From positions 62,001-126,000 of the forward strand of contig JAICSO010000004.1 in assembly GCA_025936825.1 (NCBI GenBank): a stretch of DNA of 64,000 nucleotides, in the 5' to 3' direction. Numbering within the stretch: position 1 is the first letter of the stretch; every line of letters begins with the position of its first letter. The notes under the pieces are model-generated. The model ran no database searches. It saw only the letters and a program-made list of their open reading frames with translations, and was not told the DNA's origin. Both the position numbers and the translations under genes were made by a program. This DNA comes from Terriglobales bacterium (lineage in GTDB: Bacteria; Acidobacteriota; Terriglobia; Terriglobales; Acidobacteriaceae). Positions 1 through 11,396 of the stretch are shown piece after piece.

Positions 1-804
1 TACGCCTTGGGGGCTCTTGCGAATAATTCGCGCGCCGCCAAGCTTCGCGGTACTTGTGGTTCCACCCGCCAGGGCGATGGCCTGTAGGACGCTCAGTTTG
101 CCGCCGTTGTCCATGAGAAAGCCACTGGGGCGGTTTACGTCGCCAACCACGTAGATCACGTCGGCCCGGCGCACCATGACCGTGTCGCCGGGATAAACCG
201 GAACATTGCTGTCTGGATGGTCCTCGAGATTCCGCGAGATGGGCACAACAATCGGTTTATCAGGTGCGGCTTTGTGAGTAACGGTGATGCTGGTTCCGGC
301 CGCGGGGCTCAAGCCGCCCGCAGCCGACAACAGATTGAAAAGACGTTGCTCACCGAGCACCGGATAGACACCAGGTCTTGAGACTTCACCGAGAATACTC
401 GTGCCATCCGAACTGTATTCGGAGACGAACACTTGCACATGAGGATTTCGGACGAACCCTCCGTGCTCGAGCCGCTGCTCGATGGCTTTTTCCGCCTCAT
501 CAACTGTAAGCCCTTCCACATGGACCTGATTCACGAGAGGCATGTCGATGTCGCCGCTGTCGCCGACGCGCGTGCGCGTGTTCAGTTCAGGCACATCGTA
601 AACGTTCACTTCTACCAGGTCGCCTTGTCCGAGGCGAATGCTGGCATCCAGATTGCGAGCTTGAGGAGAACTACTTTTGGCGGCAGTTGACGCCGGAATT
701 GCGGCGTTACTTGCAGGCGTGCTCGTGTTCGTGACCTGGGCTGCGCACAATACAGCCGAAGCTGTGAACAGAACCCATCTTACCGACAGCACTCCGAATC
801 GCAT
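1..804 (-). CDS. Wza-like polysaccharide export protein, C-terminus cut by window edge
   Basis: The frame is open from an ATG at 804 to the first base of the window, giving 268 codons with no stop. The N-terminus has a hydrophobic secretion signal ending near an Ala-Ala-Gln. Residues about 53-130 match the polysaccharide export domain (IRLGQGDLVEVNVYDVPEL, then a GDIDMPLV segment). Residues about 135-190 (LGEVSRPGVYPVLGEQ) and from about 220 (VYVVGDVNRPSGF type) look like SLBB sugar-binding repeats. Members of this family form the outer-membrane or periplasmic channel for exopolysaccharide or capsule. It is divergent from the sugar-phosphate transferase at 1003, which fits one surface polysaccharide locus continuing to the left. 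The true length and any C-terminal domain are outside the window. Confidence 0.88.
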   Translation of the reverse strand, partial: MRFGVLSVRWVLFTASAVLCAAQVTNTSTPASNAAIPASTAAKSSSPQARNLDASIRLGQGDLVEVNVYDVPELNTRTRVGDSGDIDMPLVNQVHVEGLTVDEAEKAIEQRLEHGGFVRNPHVQVFVSEYSSDGTSILGEVSRPGVYPVLGEQRLFNLLSAAGGLSPAAGTSITVTHKAAPDKPIVVPISRNLEDHPDSNVPVYPGDTVMVRRADVIYVVGDVNRPSGFLMDNGGKLSVLQAIALAGGTTSTAKLGGARIIRKSPQGV

Positions 805-1002
805 TTGGTGCGGAGTCTAGCACAGCGAAGATGCGCGAAAGCTTGTGAATTCCAGGGCGTACACAAATCGGAAACAGCGATCCAGGGTACCTGCTAAGAG
901 AATAGTTGCCGGCGTGGAACCGCCGTATATTCGCAAGCAGCGGTTCTTCATGAGCACTGGGACTCAGCCAGCCAGCTTCGTCAGAGTCGGAGGTTCACAG
1001 AC

Positions 1003-2553
1003 TTGACTCTGGTCTATCTCGGAACGTTTGTTGGGGCCCTGCTGCTTGCGTTCGTTTCCACCAAAGTAGTCCGGGACCTCGCCAACCGGCACAACTGGGT
1101 GTCGGCGCCGCACAACTCTCGACATCTTCATACTCAAGCATTGCCGCGGCTGGGCGGCGTCGCCATTGTGTTCTCGTTCCTTTGCGCGACCGGCATCGGG
1201 GTGGCATTGCAGCGGATCTTTCATCCGGAAGCGGGTCTCCACCTCAGCTCGCTGCTTACAATTTTGCCCCCAGCGCTGCTGATCTTTCTGCTCGGCGTGT
1301 ACGACGACCTGAGGACCGCGGGTCCATATCTTAAGTTCGGAGTGCAGGCTATTGCGGCCGCCATCCTGTTTGCCGGAGGGTTGCGGATCTCCGATATCCC
1401 GCTTCTGTTTGGCTCACACCAGTTCTCCTGGTTTGTGGGGCTGCCGCTCACCATTTTTTGGGTGATGGCAATTACAAACGCTTTCAACCTGATCGACGGA
1501 TTGGACGGACTCGCGGCAGGTTCGGCGCTTTTCTCGACGTTGGTGATGTTCGTGGTGGCGACACTCGGAAATATGTCGTTGGTGTCGCTGGTGACGCTGG
1601 CCCTGGCAGGTGCGGTGCTCGGGTTTCTGCGCTACAACTTCAATCCGGCAACGATTTTCCTGGGCGATTGCGGTAGCCTATTTGTAGGTTTCCTGCTGAG
1701 TGCGTTGTCGTTAAAAGGCGCGCAGAAGGCGCCAACGTTGATCGCGGTCGCGATTCCGCTGGTGTCGTTTGGGCTGCCGATTCTCGAAACTACGCTCTCC
1801 ATTGCGCGGCGATTCATCAGCGGACGACCAGTGTTCACCGCGGACCGCGAACACATCCATCACAAACTGCTGGAGCACGGCTGGTCACATCGGCAAGTGG
1901 TGATCATCCTTTACGGTGTGTCAGCGGTATTCGCTTTACTCAGTCTCTTTCTGTTATGGCCTACGGGCAGCACGCTCGGGCTTGTGCTGGCGGTGCTGGG
2001 AACCGGAATCTGGCTGGGAGTGCAGCATCTCGGGTATCTGGAGTTCGGTGAGATTCGCCGCGTGGCCCAGCGTACCATCGAGCAACGGCATGTTTTCATC
2101 AACAATCTCGCAGTACGGCGGGCGGTTGAGGAGTTAAAAGTAGCCGACAGCGTCCACCAGATTCACAGCATTCTGACCGCTGCATTCGACAGTAACGACT
2201 TCGATGGATTTGAATTGCGCCCAAGTTCGACGACCGGCACCCGCGGTTTGCATGTGCTCGAAACTTCTGTGCCGAAGTTTTCCTGGAGAAGAGCTGGGGC
2301 GCGAATCACCCCCGAGTTCGAAAATGCCTGGAGCCTGACGCTCGATCTGGTGAGCACTGGAAACCGTCACTGCGGGAAAATGACGATTTTCCGCCACTAC
2401 TCGACACGCGATCTTCACTTGGATATCAATCTCCTGACCTCGGGGTTTGCCACTACCCTCGCCGATGCGCTGCAAAGAACGACGATCGAAGAAAATGAAT
2501 TCATCGCCGCCGCGGAAGAACCTGCTCTGATGTCGGCGCAAGCAGCTGGGTGA
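1003..2553 (+). CDS. WecA/TagO-type undecaprenyl-phosphate sugar-1-phosphate transferase
   Basis: Integral membrane enzyme that would transfer a HexNAc-1-phosphate from a UDP-sugar to undecaprenyl phosphate, the first step of a surface polysaccharide. Family motifs are in order: Asp101-Asp102 (VYDDLRTAG), NAFNLIDGLDGLAAG at 159-173, FLGDCGS around Asp222, and HIHHK at 284-288. The TTG start is supported by GGAGGT at 988-993. At 516 aa it is longer than the usual 320-380: about 170 extra residues follow the last membrane segment and form a soluble, presumably cytoplasmic tail that I do not recognise. WecA/TagO and MraY share this fold; absence of MraY-specific context and the HIHH loop favour WecA/TagO. 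Sugar specificity cannot be read from sequence. Confidence 0.9.
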   Translation: MTLVYLGTFVGALLLAFVSTKVVRDLANRHNWVSAPHNSRHLHTQALPRLGGVAIVFSFLCATGIGVALQRIFHPEAGLHLSSLLTILPPALLIFLLGVYDDLRTAGPYLKFGVQAIAAAILFAGGLRISDIPLLFGSHQFSWFVGLPLTIFWVMAITNAFNLIDGLDGLAAGSALFSTLVMFVVATLGNMSLVSLVTLALAGAVLGFLRYNFNPATIFLGDCGSLFVGFLLSALSLKGAQKAPTLIAVAIPLVSFGLPILETTLSIARRFISGRPVFTADREHIHHKLLEHGWSHRQVVIILYGVSAVFALLSLFLLWPTGSTLGLVLAVLGTGIWLGVQHLGYLEFGEIRRVAQRTIEQRHVFINNLAVRRAVEELKVADSVHQIHSILTAAFDSNDFDGFELRPSSTTGTRGLHVLETSVPKFSWRRAGARITPEFENAWSLTLDLVSTGNRHCGKMTIFRHYSTRDLHLDINLLTSGFATTLADALQRTTIEENEFIAAAEEPALMSAQAAG

Positions 2554-2663
2554 AGTTGTAGCTTCCTTCTCGAAATCGAGAGTACCTGTCGCGATACTTT
2601 GCTGAGGGCCGACGCCACGATACCTTATTCGTTCTTGTCCACTGCCCGGAGGAATCTTGTTCG

Positions 2664-3443
2664 ATGTCCGCACGAATCTCGCCCAGCCAAGTACACTTCC
2701 TCTCCCTTTCGACTGCCATTTTTTGTGTCCAGTGCGAACTGATTAGCGCCAATACGACGCCGCGTTGCCTGGCATGCGGCAGCAAGGCGGTGCTGGGGCT
2801 GTCACGCCTGTTTGGCGGTTCTTTGCGCGGGCAGGCATCGGCACGGCTCATCGAGGATGATGAATTAAATCGCCTCGTGCGGCAGTTGCTGTGTACGGTG
2901 CCGGGATCGGACCAGGGCGAGGAGAATTTTGTCTTCGCTGGATCACACCTCGAAGACGCACACTTGGCAGCTCACCAACCGCAGATGCCAATTTCCAAAA
3001 TCGACCTGGAACCGGCGATCGGGGTGATCACCGAACGCGCGCAGGTTCTGACCGGGGCTAGCGGGGCCGCAATTGCTCTCCGGAGAGGAGATGAAGTGAT
3101 CTGTCGCGCCCGTGCCGGAAGAACTGCGCCGGACCTGGGCGTGAGACTCCAAACCGACTCAGGCGTTTCGGCCGAATGCTTGCGGAGCGGCGAGGTCGTG
3201 CTGTGCAATGACGCGCATTCCAACCCGCGTGCCGATCGCGCTAGCTGTGAGCGACTGGGAGTGCGATCGATCCTCGCAGCTCCGCTGCGGCAATTACACC
3301 GGACAATGGGTATATTCGAAGTGCTCTCGCCCGCACCCAATGCCTTCGACACCCAGGACGTCGCCACTATGCAGCTACTTTCCAGCATGATGGTTACGGC
3401 GATTACCCGCCTGTCGCGCCTGGTTCCGATTTCGAGACAGTAA
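2664..3443 (+). CDS. zinc-ribbon plus GAF-domain protein
   Basis: A 259-residue soluble protein. Four cysteines at 21, 24, 35 and 38 form a CxxC-x10-CxxC zinc ribbon. Residues about 110-250 form a GAF domain, with a conserved block DSGVSAECLRSGEVVLCNDA and a closing ILAAPL...GIFEVLSP segment. GAF domains bind small ligands or mediate dimerisation in signalling proteins. There is no attached kinase, cyclase or DNA-binding domain. The GAF domain is clearly paralogous to the one in the next gene (ICRARAG, GV/FSxEC, R-DRxSC-xLGxRSI and GI-EV-SP are shared), suggesting tandem duplication followed by different domain gains. An SD-like GGAGG lies 11 bases before the ATG. Ligand and target are unknown. 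Confidence 0.75.
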   Translation: MSARISPSQVHFLSLSTAIFCVQCELISANTTPRCLACGSKAVLGLSRLFGGSLRGQASARLIEDDELNRLVRQLLCTVPGSDQGEENFVFAGSHLEDAHLAAHQPQMPISKIDLEPAIGVITERAQVLTGASGAAIALRRGDEVICRARAGRTAPDLGVRLQTDSGVSAECLRSGEVVLCNDAHSNPRADRASCERLGVRSILAAPLRQLHRTMGIFEVLSPAPNAFDTQDVATMQLLSSMMVTAITRLSRLVPISRQ

Positions 3444-3516
3444 CCTGTTACCTCCACTGTCCTTCTTATTTCCTGGCGAAGCAGCTTTGCTGGGTTAAGA
3501 TGGAACCAATTTCTGT

Positions 3517-5100
3517 ATGCACAGGGGAGCCAGGCTGGACCCGCCGGATACTTCCATCTTCGGACGTGACCGGAGGCGCTCGCGTCGCCATCGCGTACAT
3601 TCTCCTGCTTACGCGAACCTGAGCGGCAGTGCGCAGGGATCTGTAGTCGAACTCAGCGAAATTTTGGACATCAGCGAAGGCGGCATGTGCATTCAGGCAT
3701 CGTCGCAGATGAAGATCAATCGCCTGCTGCCACTGTGCCTTGAACTATCTGCGACCGGATCGCGGGTGTACCTGGTGGGCCACGTCGTGTGGTCGGAAAG
3801 TTCAGGAAAGACAGGAATCCGCTTTCCTGAGATTTCTGAACCTGAGCTGAAACAGCTCAAGACTTGGCTGGAGGCCAATGCCAATGCCGAGGCGGCCGTG
3901 CAGGTCAGTGTTTCGCAGGCTTCGGAAGCGACGGAGCCGCATCCTGTCCAGTCGAAGCCAACCTCGTCCCCGAGCTACACCTCGCTGGTCAGCGAGTGGG
4001 TTGAGATCGAAAAGGACGTCGATTCATGTGGTCCAGACCTCGATCCGGCGTTACACATGATCGCTCAGCGCGCGCTCACGCTGACGTGGGCGAGCGGTAC
4101 AGCCATTGCACTGATCAACAGCTTAGATCCATCGGAGATGATTTGTCGCGCACGGGCTGGCAGTGATTCACCCGAAATCGGCGCGCGCCTGGACAGCAAC
4201 ACGGGGTTTTCCGGAGAGTGCGTTCGCAGCGGCATGGCCATCGTTTGCGACGACACCGAGAACGACTCGCGCGTGGACCGCAGGAGCTGCCGCGCGTTAG
4301 GGATTCGGTCGATCGTGGCGTGCCCGGTGAAGCGCAAGAATGAGATCATCGGCATTCTGGAAGTGTTCTCACCCGAACCGGCGGCATTCTGGGAGAACGA
4401 TGTCACCGTGCTGCAGCGGCTGACGGGTTTCATCGTTCGCGCGGTGGACCGCGCCCAGCATGTCCGCCATGACGTGCTGGCATTTTCGGCCCCAATCAGC
4501 GATGCGGGTGCAGCGACGCTTGCCGATAGTGTGCCGGCATTTGTACAAGGCGCAGTGCGGAGATTTCCGCTTAGGGCAGCGCTCATCGTCGCCGGAATCC
4601 TGTGCTTCGGCACCGCGATTTGGTTCCTGGCACCGTGGGTCTCAAAGCTGGCGGGATCGAATTCGCCATTTTCGATTCCCTCGTCCGCAGAGGCAGATTC
4701 TTCTGGTGGCGCGTACGCATCGATGAGCCTGCAGGATGTGAAGCGACTGGCAAACCAGGGCGACCCGCGCGCGGAATATACGCTGGGCAGGCGCTACGCC
4801 AATGGAGATGGCGTGCCGCGAGATTACCGAGCGGCGAAGGACTGGTACCTTGCCGCCGCCGAGCAGGGCCACATCGCCGCGCAAAGCAAAGTAGCGGCAG
4901 CATTCTGGTCGGGTCAGGGCGCGCCGCAGAATTATGCCAAAGCCTACTATTGGGCTCTCCTAGCACAGGCAGGGGGCGATAAGACGGCCCCGTCGCTGGT
5001 GATGACCAGTGCAGCGCGCCTGAGCCCGGCCGAGATCAAAGCCGAGCAAAAACAGGCGGATCAGTGGCTGCATTCGCACCACATCGGCAAGGCCGAGTAA
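3517..5100 (+). CDS. PilZ-GAF-transmembrane-Sel1 repeat protein
   Basis: A 527-residue multidomain protein. Residues about 18-115 are PilZ-like: an RRRSRRHR basic stretch, then LDISEGGMCIQ (the D/NxSxxG element). This is the usual signature of cyclic-di-GMP binding. Residues about 175-310 are a GAF domain closely related to the neighbour at 2664. A single hydrophobic segment (IVAGILCFGTAIWFLAPWV) at about 352-370 precedes two Sel1-type repeats (AEYTLGRRYANGDGVPRDY, then a shorter one) in the last 130 residues. Topology is probably PilZ/GAF in the cytoplasm and Sel1 repeats outside, an inference from a single anchor. It may link c-di-GMP sensing to envelope or polysaccharide assembly encoded upstream. 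Confidence 0.8.
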   Translation: MHRGARLDPPDTSIFGRDRRRSRRHRVHSPAYANLSGSAQGSVVELSEILDISEGGMCIQASSQMKINRLLPLCLELSATGSRVYLVGHVVWSESSGKTGIRFPEISEPELKQLKTWLEANANAEAAVQVSVSQASEATEPHPVQSKPTSSPSYTSLVSEWVEIEKDVDSCGPDLDPALHMIAQRALTLTWASGTAIALINSLDPSEMICRARAGSDSPEIGARLDSNTGFSGECVRSGMAIVCDDTENDSRVDRRSCRALGIRSIVACPVKRKNEIIGILEVFSPEPAAFWENDVTVLQRLTGFIVRAVDRAQHVRHDVLAFSAPISDAGAATLADSVPAFVQGAVRRFPLRAALIVAGILCFGTAIWFLAPWVSKLAGSNSPFSIPSSAEADSSGGAYASMSLQDVKRLANQGDPRAEYTLGRRYANGDGVPRDYRAAKDWYLAAAEQGHIAAQSKVAAAFWSGQGAPQNYAKAYYWALLAQAGGDKTAPSLVMTSAARLSPAEIKAEQKQADQWLHSHHIGKAE

Positions 5101-5130
5101 CCGAGAACGATGATTCAGAAACTCGTGTCC

Positions 5131-5212
5131 TCCGCTAAAGCGGACTCGACTGTCCAGCTTTACTTCGCCCGCACTTACGGGCGGGGCTAATTAAGTTCCG
5201 CCGCTGCGCGGC
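5131..5212 (+). repeat. two-hairpin palindromic repeat, copy A
   Basis: The gap 5101-5313 holds a small hairpin (TCCGCT AA AGCGGA, 5131-5144), then a two-hairpin element at 5166-5212: stem CGCCCG/CGGGCG, linker GGGCTAATTAAGTTCC, stem GCCGC-TGC-GCGGC. The linker is almost identical to two copies near 57.4-57.7 kb while the stems differ but remain paired. It is not protein coding. It resembles REP/BIME-type dispersed elements, though no transposase of the REP-associated type is in the window. Confidence 0.7.
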
Positions 5213-5313
5213 TAGGGCGAATATATCGCAGAGGCGGTGCTCGCCATGCCGTTCCTTACAGCTCGGACTACTTTCCGTTTCACTCTGCTCTAAAATAGAG
5301 GCAGAGGTTTCCG

Positions 5314-6435
5314 TTGTCCTCCCTCCGCGAAGTACTCAACCAGAACGTCAGAGAAGGCGAACTTTACGAGCCGATTGAGCGGAATCGCATCCGCTGTTTC
5401 GCCTGCGGGCATTGCTGTCCCATTGCTGAGGGACAAGCGGGCGTGTGTAAAGTCCGCTTCAATCAGGGCGGGAAGCTGTATGTGCCTTGGGGTTACGTCG
5501 GCGGAGTGCAGTGCGATCCAATTGAGAAGAAACCATTCTTCCATGCCTACCCGGGTGCGCTGGCGTACAGCTTTGGCATGCTGGGATGCGACTTGCACTG
5601 CTCGTATTGCCAGAACTGGGTGACCTCACAGGCGCTACGCGATCCGCACGCGGTTTCTCCGCCGCTGGAAGCGTCTCCGGAGTTGCTGGTGCAAGATGCG
5701 TTGCGGCAGGGCGCGAAAGTTCTGGTTAGTACTTACAACGAACCGCTAATCACCGCCGAATGGGCGGTCGAAATGTTCAAAGCTGCTCGGGCCGCGGGAC
5801 TTAAGACAGCTTTCGTGTCGAATGGAAACGGCACACCACAAGTGCTGGAATACTTGCGGCCGTGGATTGATTTCTACAAAGTCGACCTCAAAAGCTTCGA
5901 CGACCAGCACTATCGGCAGCTGGGCGGACGAATTGGCCCGATCCTCGATACCATTCGCAGCCTGCACTCGATGGGAATTTGGGTCGAGATTGTCACGCTA
6001 TTGATTCCGGGGTTCAACGATTCAGACGACGAGCTGCGGCGGCTGACCGAATTTGTTGTCAGCGTTTCGCCGGATATTCCGTGGCACGTGACCGCATTTC
6101 ACAAAGATTACAAGATGTCCGACCCGGCGGATACGAAGGCATCGGACTTGCTTCGAGCGGCAGAAATTGGGAATTCAGCGGGGCTGCGATATATCTATGC
6201 GGGGAATCTGCCAGGCCGAGTAGGTGATCTCGAGAACACTCACTGCCACAACTGCCGACACGTGCTGATTCGCCGCTACGGATACTTCATCGAAGAGTAT
6301 CGGCTAACTCAGGACGGCCACTGCCCCAAGTGCCAAATTAAAATTCCCGGATGCTGGGCAGAAAGGTTTGAAGGTCAAATTGCCGACAGGCCATTCTTGC
6401 CGGGCAGACGTAGCAAGCTGGTGGAAATCAGCTAA
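5314..6435 (+). CDS. amrS: AmmeMemoRadiSam system radical SAM enzyme (AmrS-like)
   Basis: Radical SAM protein of 373 residues. The cluster motif is Cys92-x3-Cys96-x2-Cys99 (GCDLHCSYCQNW), preceded by a Cys-rich N-terminal block (C28, C31, C34, C35, C45) and followed by a C-terminal CxxC...CxxC zinc-type knuckle. This architecture, with the PWGYVGG and GLKTAFVSNGNGTP segments, is characteristic of the AmrS family, co-distributed with AMMECR1 and Memo proteins. The radical reaction it performs is not established. The start is TTG with GAGG six bases upstream. No AMMECR1 or Memo gene is visible within the window, so partners must be elsewhere. It sits between a signalling gene and the methionine synthase pair with no evident operon link. 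Confidence 0.85.
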   Translation: MSSLREVLNQNVREGELYEPIERNRIRCFACGHCCPIAEGQAGVCKVRFNQGGKLYVPWGYVGGVQCDPIEKKPFFHAYPGALAYSFGMLGCDLHCSYCQNWVTSQALRDPHAVSPPLEASPELLVQDALRQGAKVLVSTYNEPLITAEWAVEMFKAARAAGLKTAFVSNGNGTPQVLEYLRPWIDFYKVDLKSFDDQHYRQLGGRIGPILDTIRSLHSMGIWVEIVTLLIPGFNDSDDELRRLTEFVVSVSPDIPWHVTAFHKDYKMSDPADTKASDLLRAAEIGNSAGLRYIYAGNLPGRVGDLENTHCHNCRHVLIRRYGYFIEEYRLTQDGHCPKCQIKIPGCWAERFEGQIADRPFLPGRRSKLVEIS

Positions 6436-6481
6436 GAACGTGTGGGGACGGGCGTCCAGGCCGAGCAGCGCTCGGCAGTTA

Positions 6482-9204
<2,723 letters not shown>

Positions 9205-9208
<4 letters not shown>

Positions 9209-10338
9209 GCCTGACTCGCAATCTCGCTCGGGGGAGCGGGAGATTCGTAGGTGAGCTGCGTGCCGAATTTTCGCGGAGGCTTCCCCTCGAGCGCTTTTGC
9301 GATGGCCGCGATGTGCTCGGGAGTGTTTCCGCAGCAGCCGCCGGCGATGTTGATCAGGCCGCCATCGGCAAACTCAGAAAGATATCGCGCCATGTCAGGA
9401 GGACCCAAGTCAAAGCCTGTTTCGGACAGAGGATTCGGAAGCCCGGCATTCGGATATGCTGAAACCGCCACCGTCGCCTTTTCCGAGAGTTCCTCCAGAA
9501 ATGGGTACATGAGATCTGGGCCGAGCGAACAGTTCAAACCGACAGACAACGGCTTCACGTGCCGGACCGCGTTCCAGAACGCCTCCGGCGTTTGCGCGGA
9601 GATCATAGTTTCGCCGCCACGTCCTACTGCGGCGGAAATCATGACGGGAAGCTGTTTGGCTTGCTCATCCAGCACTTCACGAATCGCAACGAGCGCCGCT
9701 TTGGCGTTGAGAGAATCGAATATCGTTTCCACCAACAGGAGATCTACGCCACCGGCAATGAGCGCGCGCACCTGATTGGCGTAGGCTGCCTTGACCTGAT
9801 CGAAAGTAACCACGCGAAATCCGGGATCGTCTGCATCCGGCGAGTTGGAGAGAGAAACGGTGAGAGGCCCAATGGCTCCTGCCACAAAGCGCTGCCGCCC
9901 GGTCGCGGTTGCAACGCGATCGGCCCATTCGCGGCACTGTTTCGCGGACTGCTCATTGATGTCCCAGGCCAAACCCTCGAGAAAAGGATCGCCGACGATC
10001 TTTGAGTAAAACTCGGGATCCTTGCGGCCTCCGTGCTCGCGCGGATCGTCCACGAAAAACTCGCTCTGGGCGATGCTCGTGGCGCCGAAGGTGTTCGTTT
10101 CGATTATGTCCGCACCAGCCTCCAGAAACCGACGGTGGATGTCGCATATCATCTTCGGCTGAGTCAGTGAGAATAGATCGCCGTTATTTAACAGGCCCTT
10201 CTTGGCGTCCTTGAAGCGCTCGCCGCGGATGTCGGCCTCTTTCATCCCATAGGTGCGGATCGTCGTGCCCATCGCTCCATCAATGATGGCGATACGATCT
10301 TCGAGAATCTTTTCTAGAGGATGTTGAGCGCGTTTCAT
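9205..10338 (-). CDS. homocysteine S-methyltransferase module of split MetH
   Basis: Zinc-dependent homocysteine-binding barrel: [16 protein letters not shown] near the N-terminus, GLNCSLGP supplying the first thiolate, and [11 protein letters not shown] supplying the Cys-Cys pair. I start at ATG 10338 because the open frame upstream runs into a short-word repeat (10355-10382) and gives no conserved sequence. The stop codon overlaps the start of the downstream pterin/B12 subunit as GTGA, so the two are translationally coupled and probably form one enzyme from two chains. In Escherichia coli these modules are one polypeptide. It could alternatively act alone with S-methylmethionine or betaine, but the coupling argues for MetH function. 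No SAM or cobalamin riboswitch is recognisable upstream. Confidence 0.88.
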
Positions 10339-10354
10339 GTTGTTATCTTCGTTG

Positions 10355-10382
10355 TTGGTCCTTGGTCCTTGGTCATTGGCCG
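10355..10382. repeat. heptamer word array TTGGTCC, left arm
   Basis: Units TTGGTCC, TTGGTCC, TTGGTCA, TTGGCCG in exact 7-bp register, just upstream of the methyltransferase start codon. An array of the reverse-complement type lies at 10550-10577. Confidence 0.7.
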
Positions 10383-10440
10383 AAACACAACGCGGAGCTG
10401 ATCGGTTCGCCAACGAATTTCTTTACCTCGTTTTGCTTTT

Positions 10441-10469
10441 GGCTAAAAGCTAGGAGGCTAAGAGCTCTT
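10441..10469. repeat. heptamer word array GGCTAAA/AGCTAGG
   Basis: Units GGCTAAA, AGCTAGG, one extra A, GGCTAAG, AGCTCTT. The same word family (AGCTAAA) recurs at 48134-48213 between rpoN and hpf, 38 kb away. Confidence 0.55.
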
Positions 10470-10478
10470 TATACACAA

Positions 10479-10507
10479 ACGCCGGCCCTAGGATTGGGAC
10501 CGGCGTC
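10479..10507 (-). terminator. terminator downstream of nuoI
   Basis: GC-rich stem CGCCGG(C)CC / GG(A)CCGGCG. Read on the minus strand it is followed by TTTGTGT. It lies about 80 bp past the nuoI stop codon and separates nuoI from the split methionine synthase. Confidence 0.6.
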
Positions 10508-10530
10508 AGACTCTCACCACGATTATTGAA

Positions 10531-10577
10531 CTCTCAATCTCCCAATATTGCCAATGGCCAAGAACGAACGACCAAGG
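10531..10577. repeat. octamer then heptamer word array, right arm
   Basis: CTCTCAAT and CTCCCAAT (8-bp register) run into GCCAATG, GCCAAGA, ACGAACG, ACCAAGG (7-bp register). The latter is the inverted partner of the TTGGTCC array at 10355. Confidence 0.55.
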
Positions 10578-10585
10578 ACTGCTTT

Positions 10586-11116
10586 CTACTCTCCCGGAGC
10601 CGCTTCTGCGGGTGCCCCGCCGATCACTTCAGCGGTGTTGAACACCGGATTCGATCCCAGGTGTGCGGGCTTTGCTGCCAGCAGCTGCTCTTTGCGATAG
10701 ATCAGGTTTGTTGCATTGAAAGTTGCGAGTTCGAACCCGTGGCCGTGCGTGATGGCGTCAGTCGGGCAAGCTTCCACGCAATAGCCGCAGAAAATGCAAC
10801 GGTTGTAGTCGATGTTATAGACCTTGGCGTAGCGCTCGGCGCCGCTGACCCGGTTCTCAGCTGTGTTCTCGGCGGCTTCAATATAGATGCAATTGGCTGG
10901 GCAGTTGGCCGCGCAAAGGAAGCAGGCCACGCACTTCTCCAGACCATTCTCGTCGCGTTGCAGCACGTGGACGCCACGGTAACGCTCCTGGAAACGGGCA
11001 CCGCGCAAGGCACCTTTTCCGTCCGGATAGTTCTCCACAACCGTCGGCTGGAACATCTCCTTGAAGGTGATGCTCATGCCCTTGGCGATTGCGGCAATGT
11101 TCTCGAGGATCGGCAT
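10586..11116 (-). CDS. nuoI: NADH-quinone oxidoreductase subunit I-like 2x[4Fe-4S] protein
   Basis: 176 residues with the two tetranuclear cluster motifs of complex I subunit I: CVACFLCAANCPANC and CIFCGYCVEACPTDAITHG, both complete CxxCxxCxxxCP signatures. The N-terminal VENYPDGKGALRGARF and the HVLQRDENGLEKCVAC segment are typical of NuoI. In complex I this subunit carries clusters N6a and N6b between the peripheral arm and quinone site. No other nuo gene is adjacent: the flanks are metH and a regulator. It may therefore serve a complex assembled from scattered genes, or be a second copy. A terminator follows at 10479. Confidence 0.85.
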   Translation of the reverse strand: MPILENIAAIAKGMSITFKEMFQPTVVENYPDGKGALRGARFQERYRGVHVLQRDENGLEKCVACFLCAANCPANCIYIEAAENTAENRVSGAERYAKVYNIDYNRCIFCGYCVEACPTDAITHGHGFELATFNATNLIYRKEQLLAAKPAHLGSNPVFNTAEVIGGAPAEAAPGE

Positions 11117-11329
11117 ACGACATTTAGTATAGCAAGCGTCCTACGTGGAGACAGGCAGCCCGGCTGTCTAGACATTGCTCGCTTTCACCGCGACGGAGTA
11201 CAACTCCACCTCTCGTCCCTATCACGGGGTTCCCCGGGCGCACGCTGAGCTTTATGCAGTCTCGGCGGTGACTTCGGATTTAGAGGCTGTTACCAACCTA
11301 AGCTTCTTATTGCCAACAGCGCAAAGCAT

Positions 11330-11346
11330 TTGGTAACGGTAACCAA
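11330..11346. promoter_or_regulatory. 17-bp near-palindrome, candidate operator
   Basis: TTGGTAACGGTAACCAA is symmetrical except for one base pair around a central G. It lies 50-65 bp upstream of the helix-turn-helix gene starting near 11397, with a related half-site GTTACCAA at 11289-11296. This is the expected placement for autoregulation by an XRE-type repressor, which is an inference. Confidence 0.45.
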
Positions 11347-11396
11347 TTACGGCTGTTATATGTGAAACGTCGATATCGCTGGCGTTCGACCGCGAG

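Noticed and set aside
10339-10585. SAM or cobalamin riboswitch upstream of the methionine synthase pair
   Set aside because: The gap is filled by word arrays and the nuoI terminator; no riboswitch core elements are recognisable.
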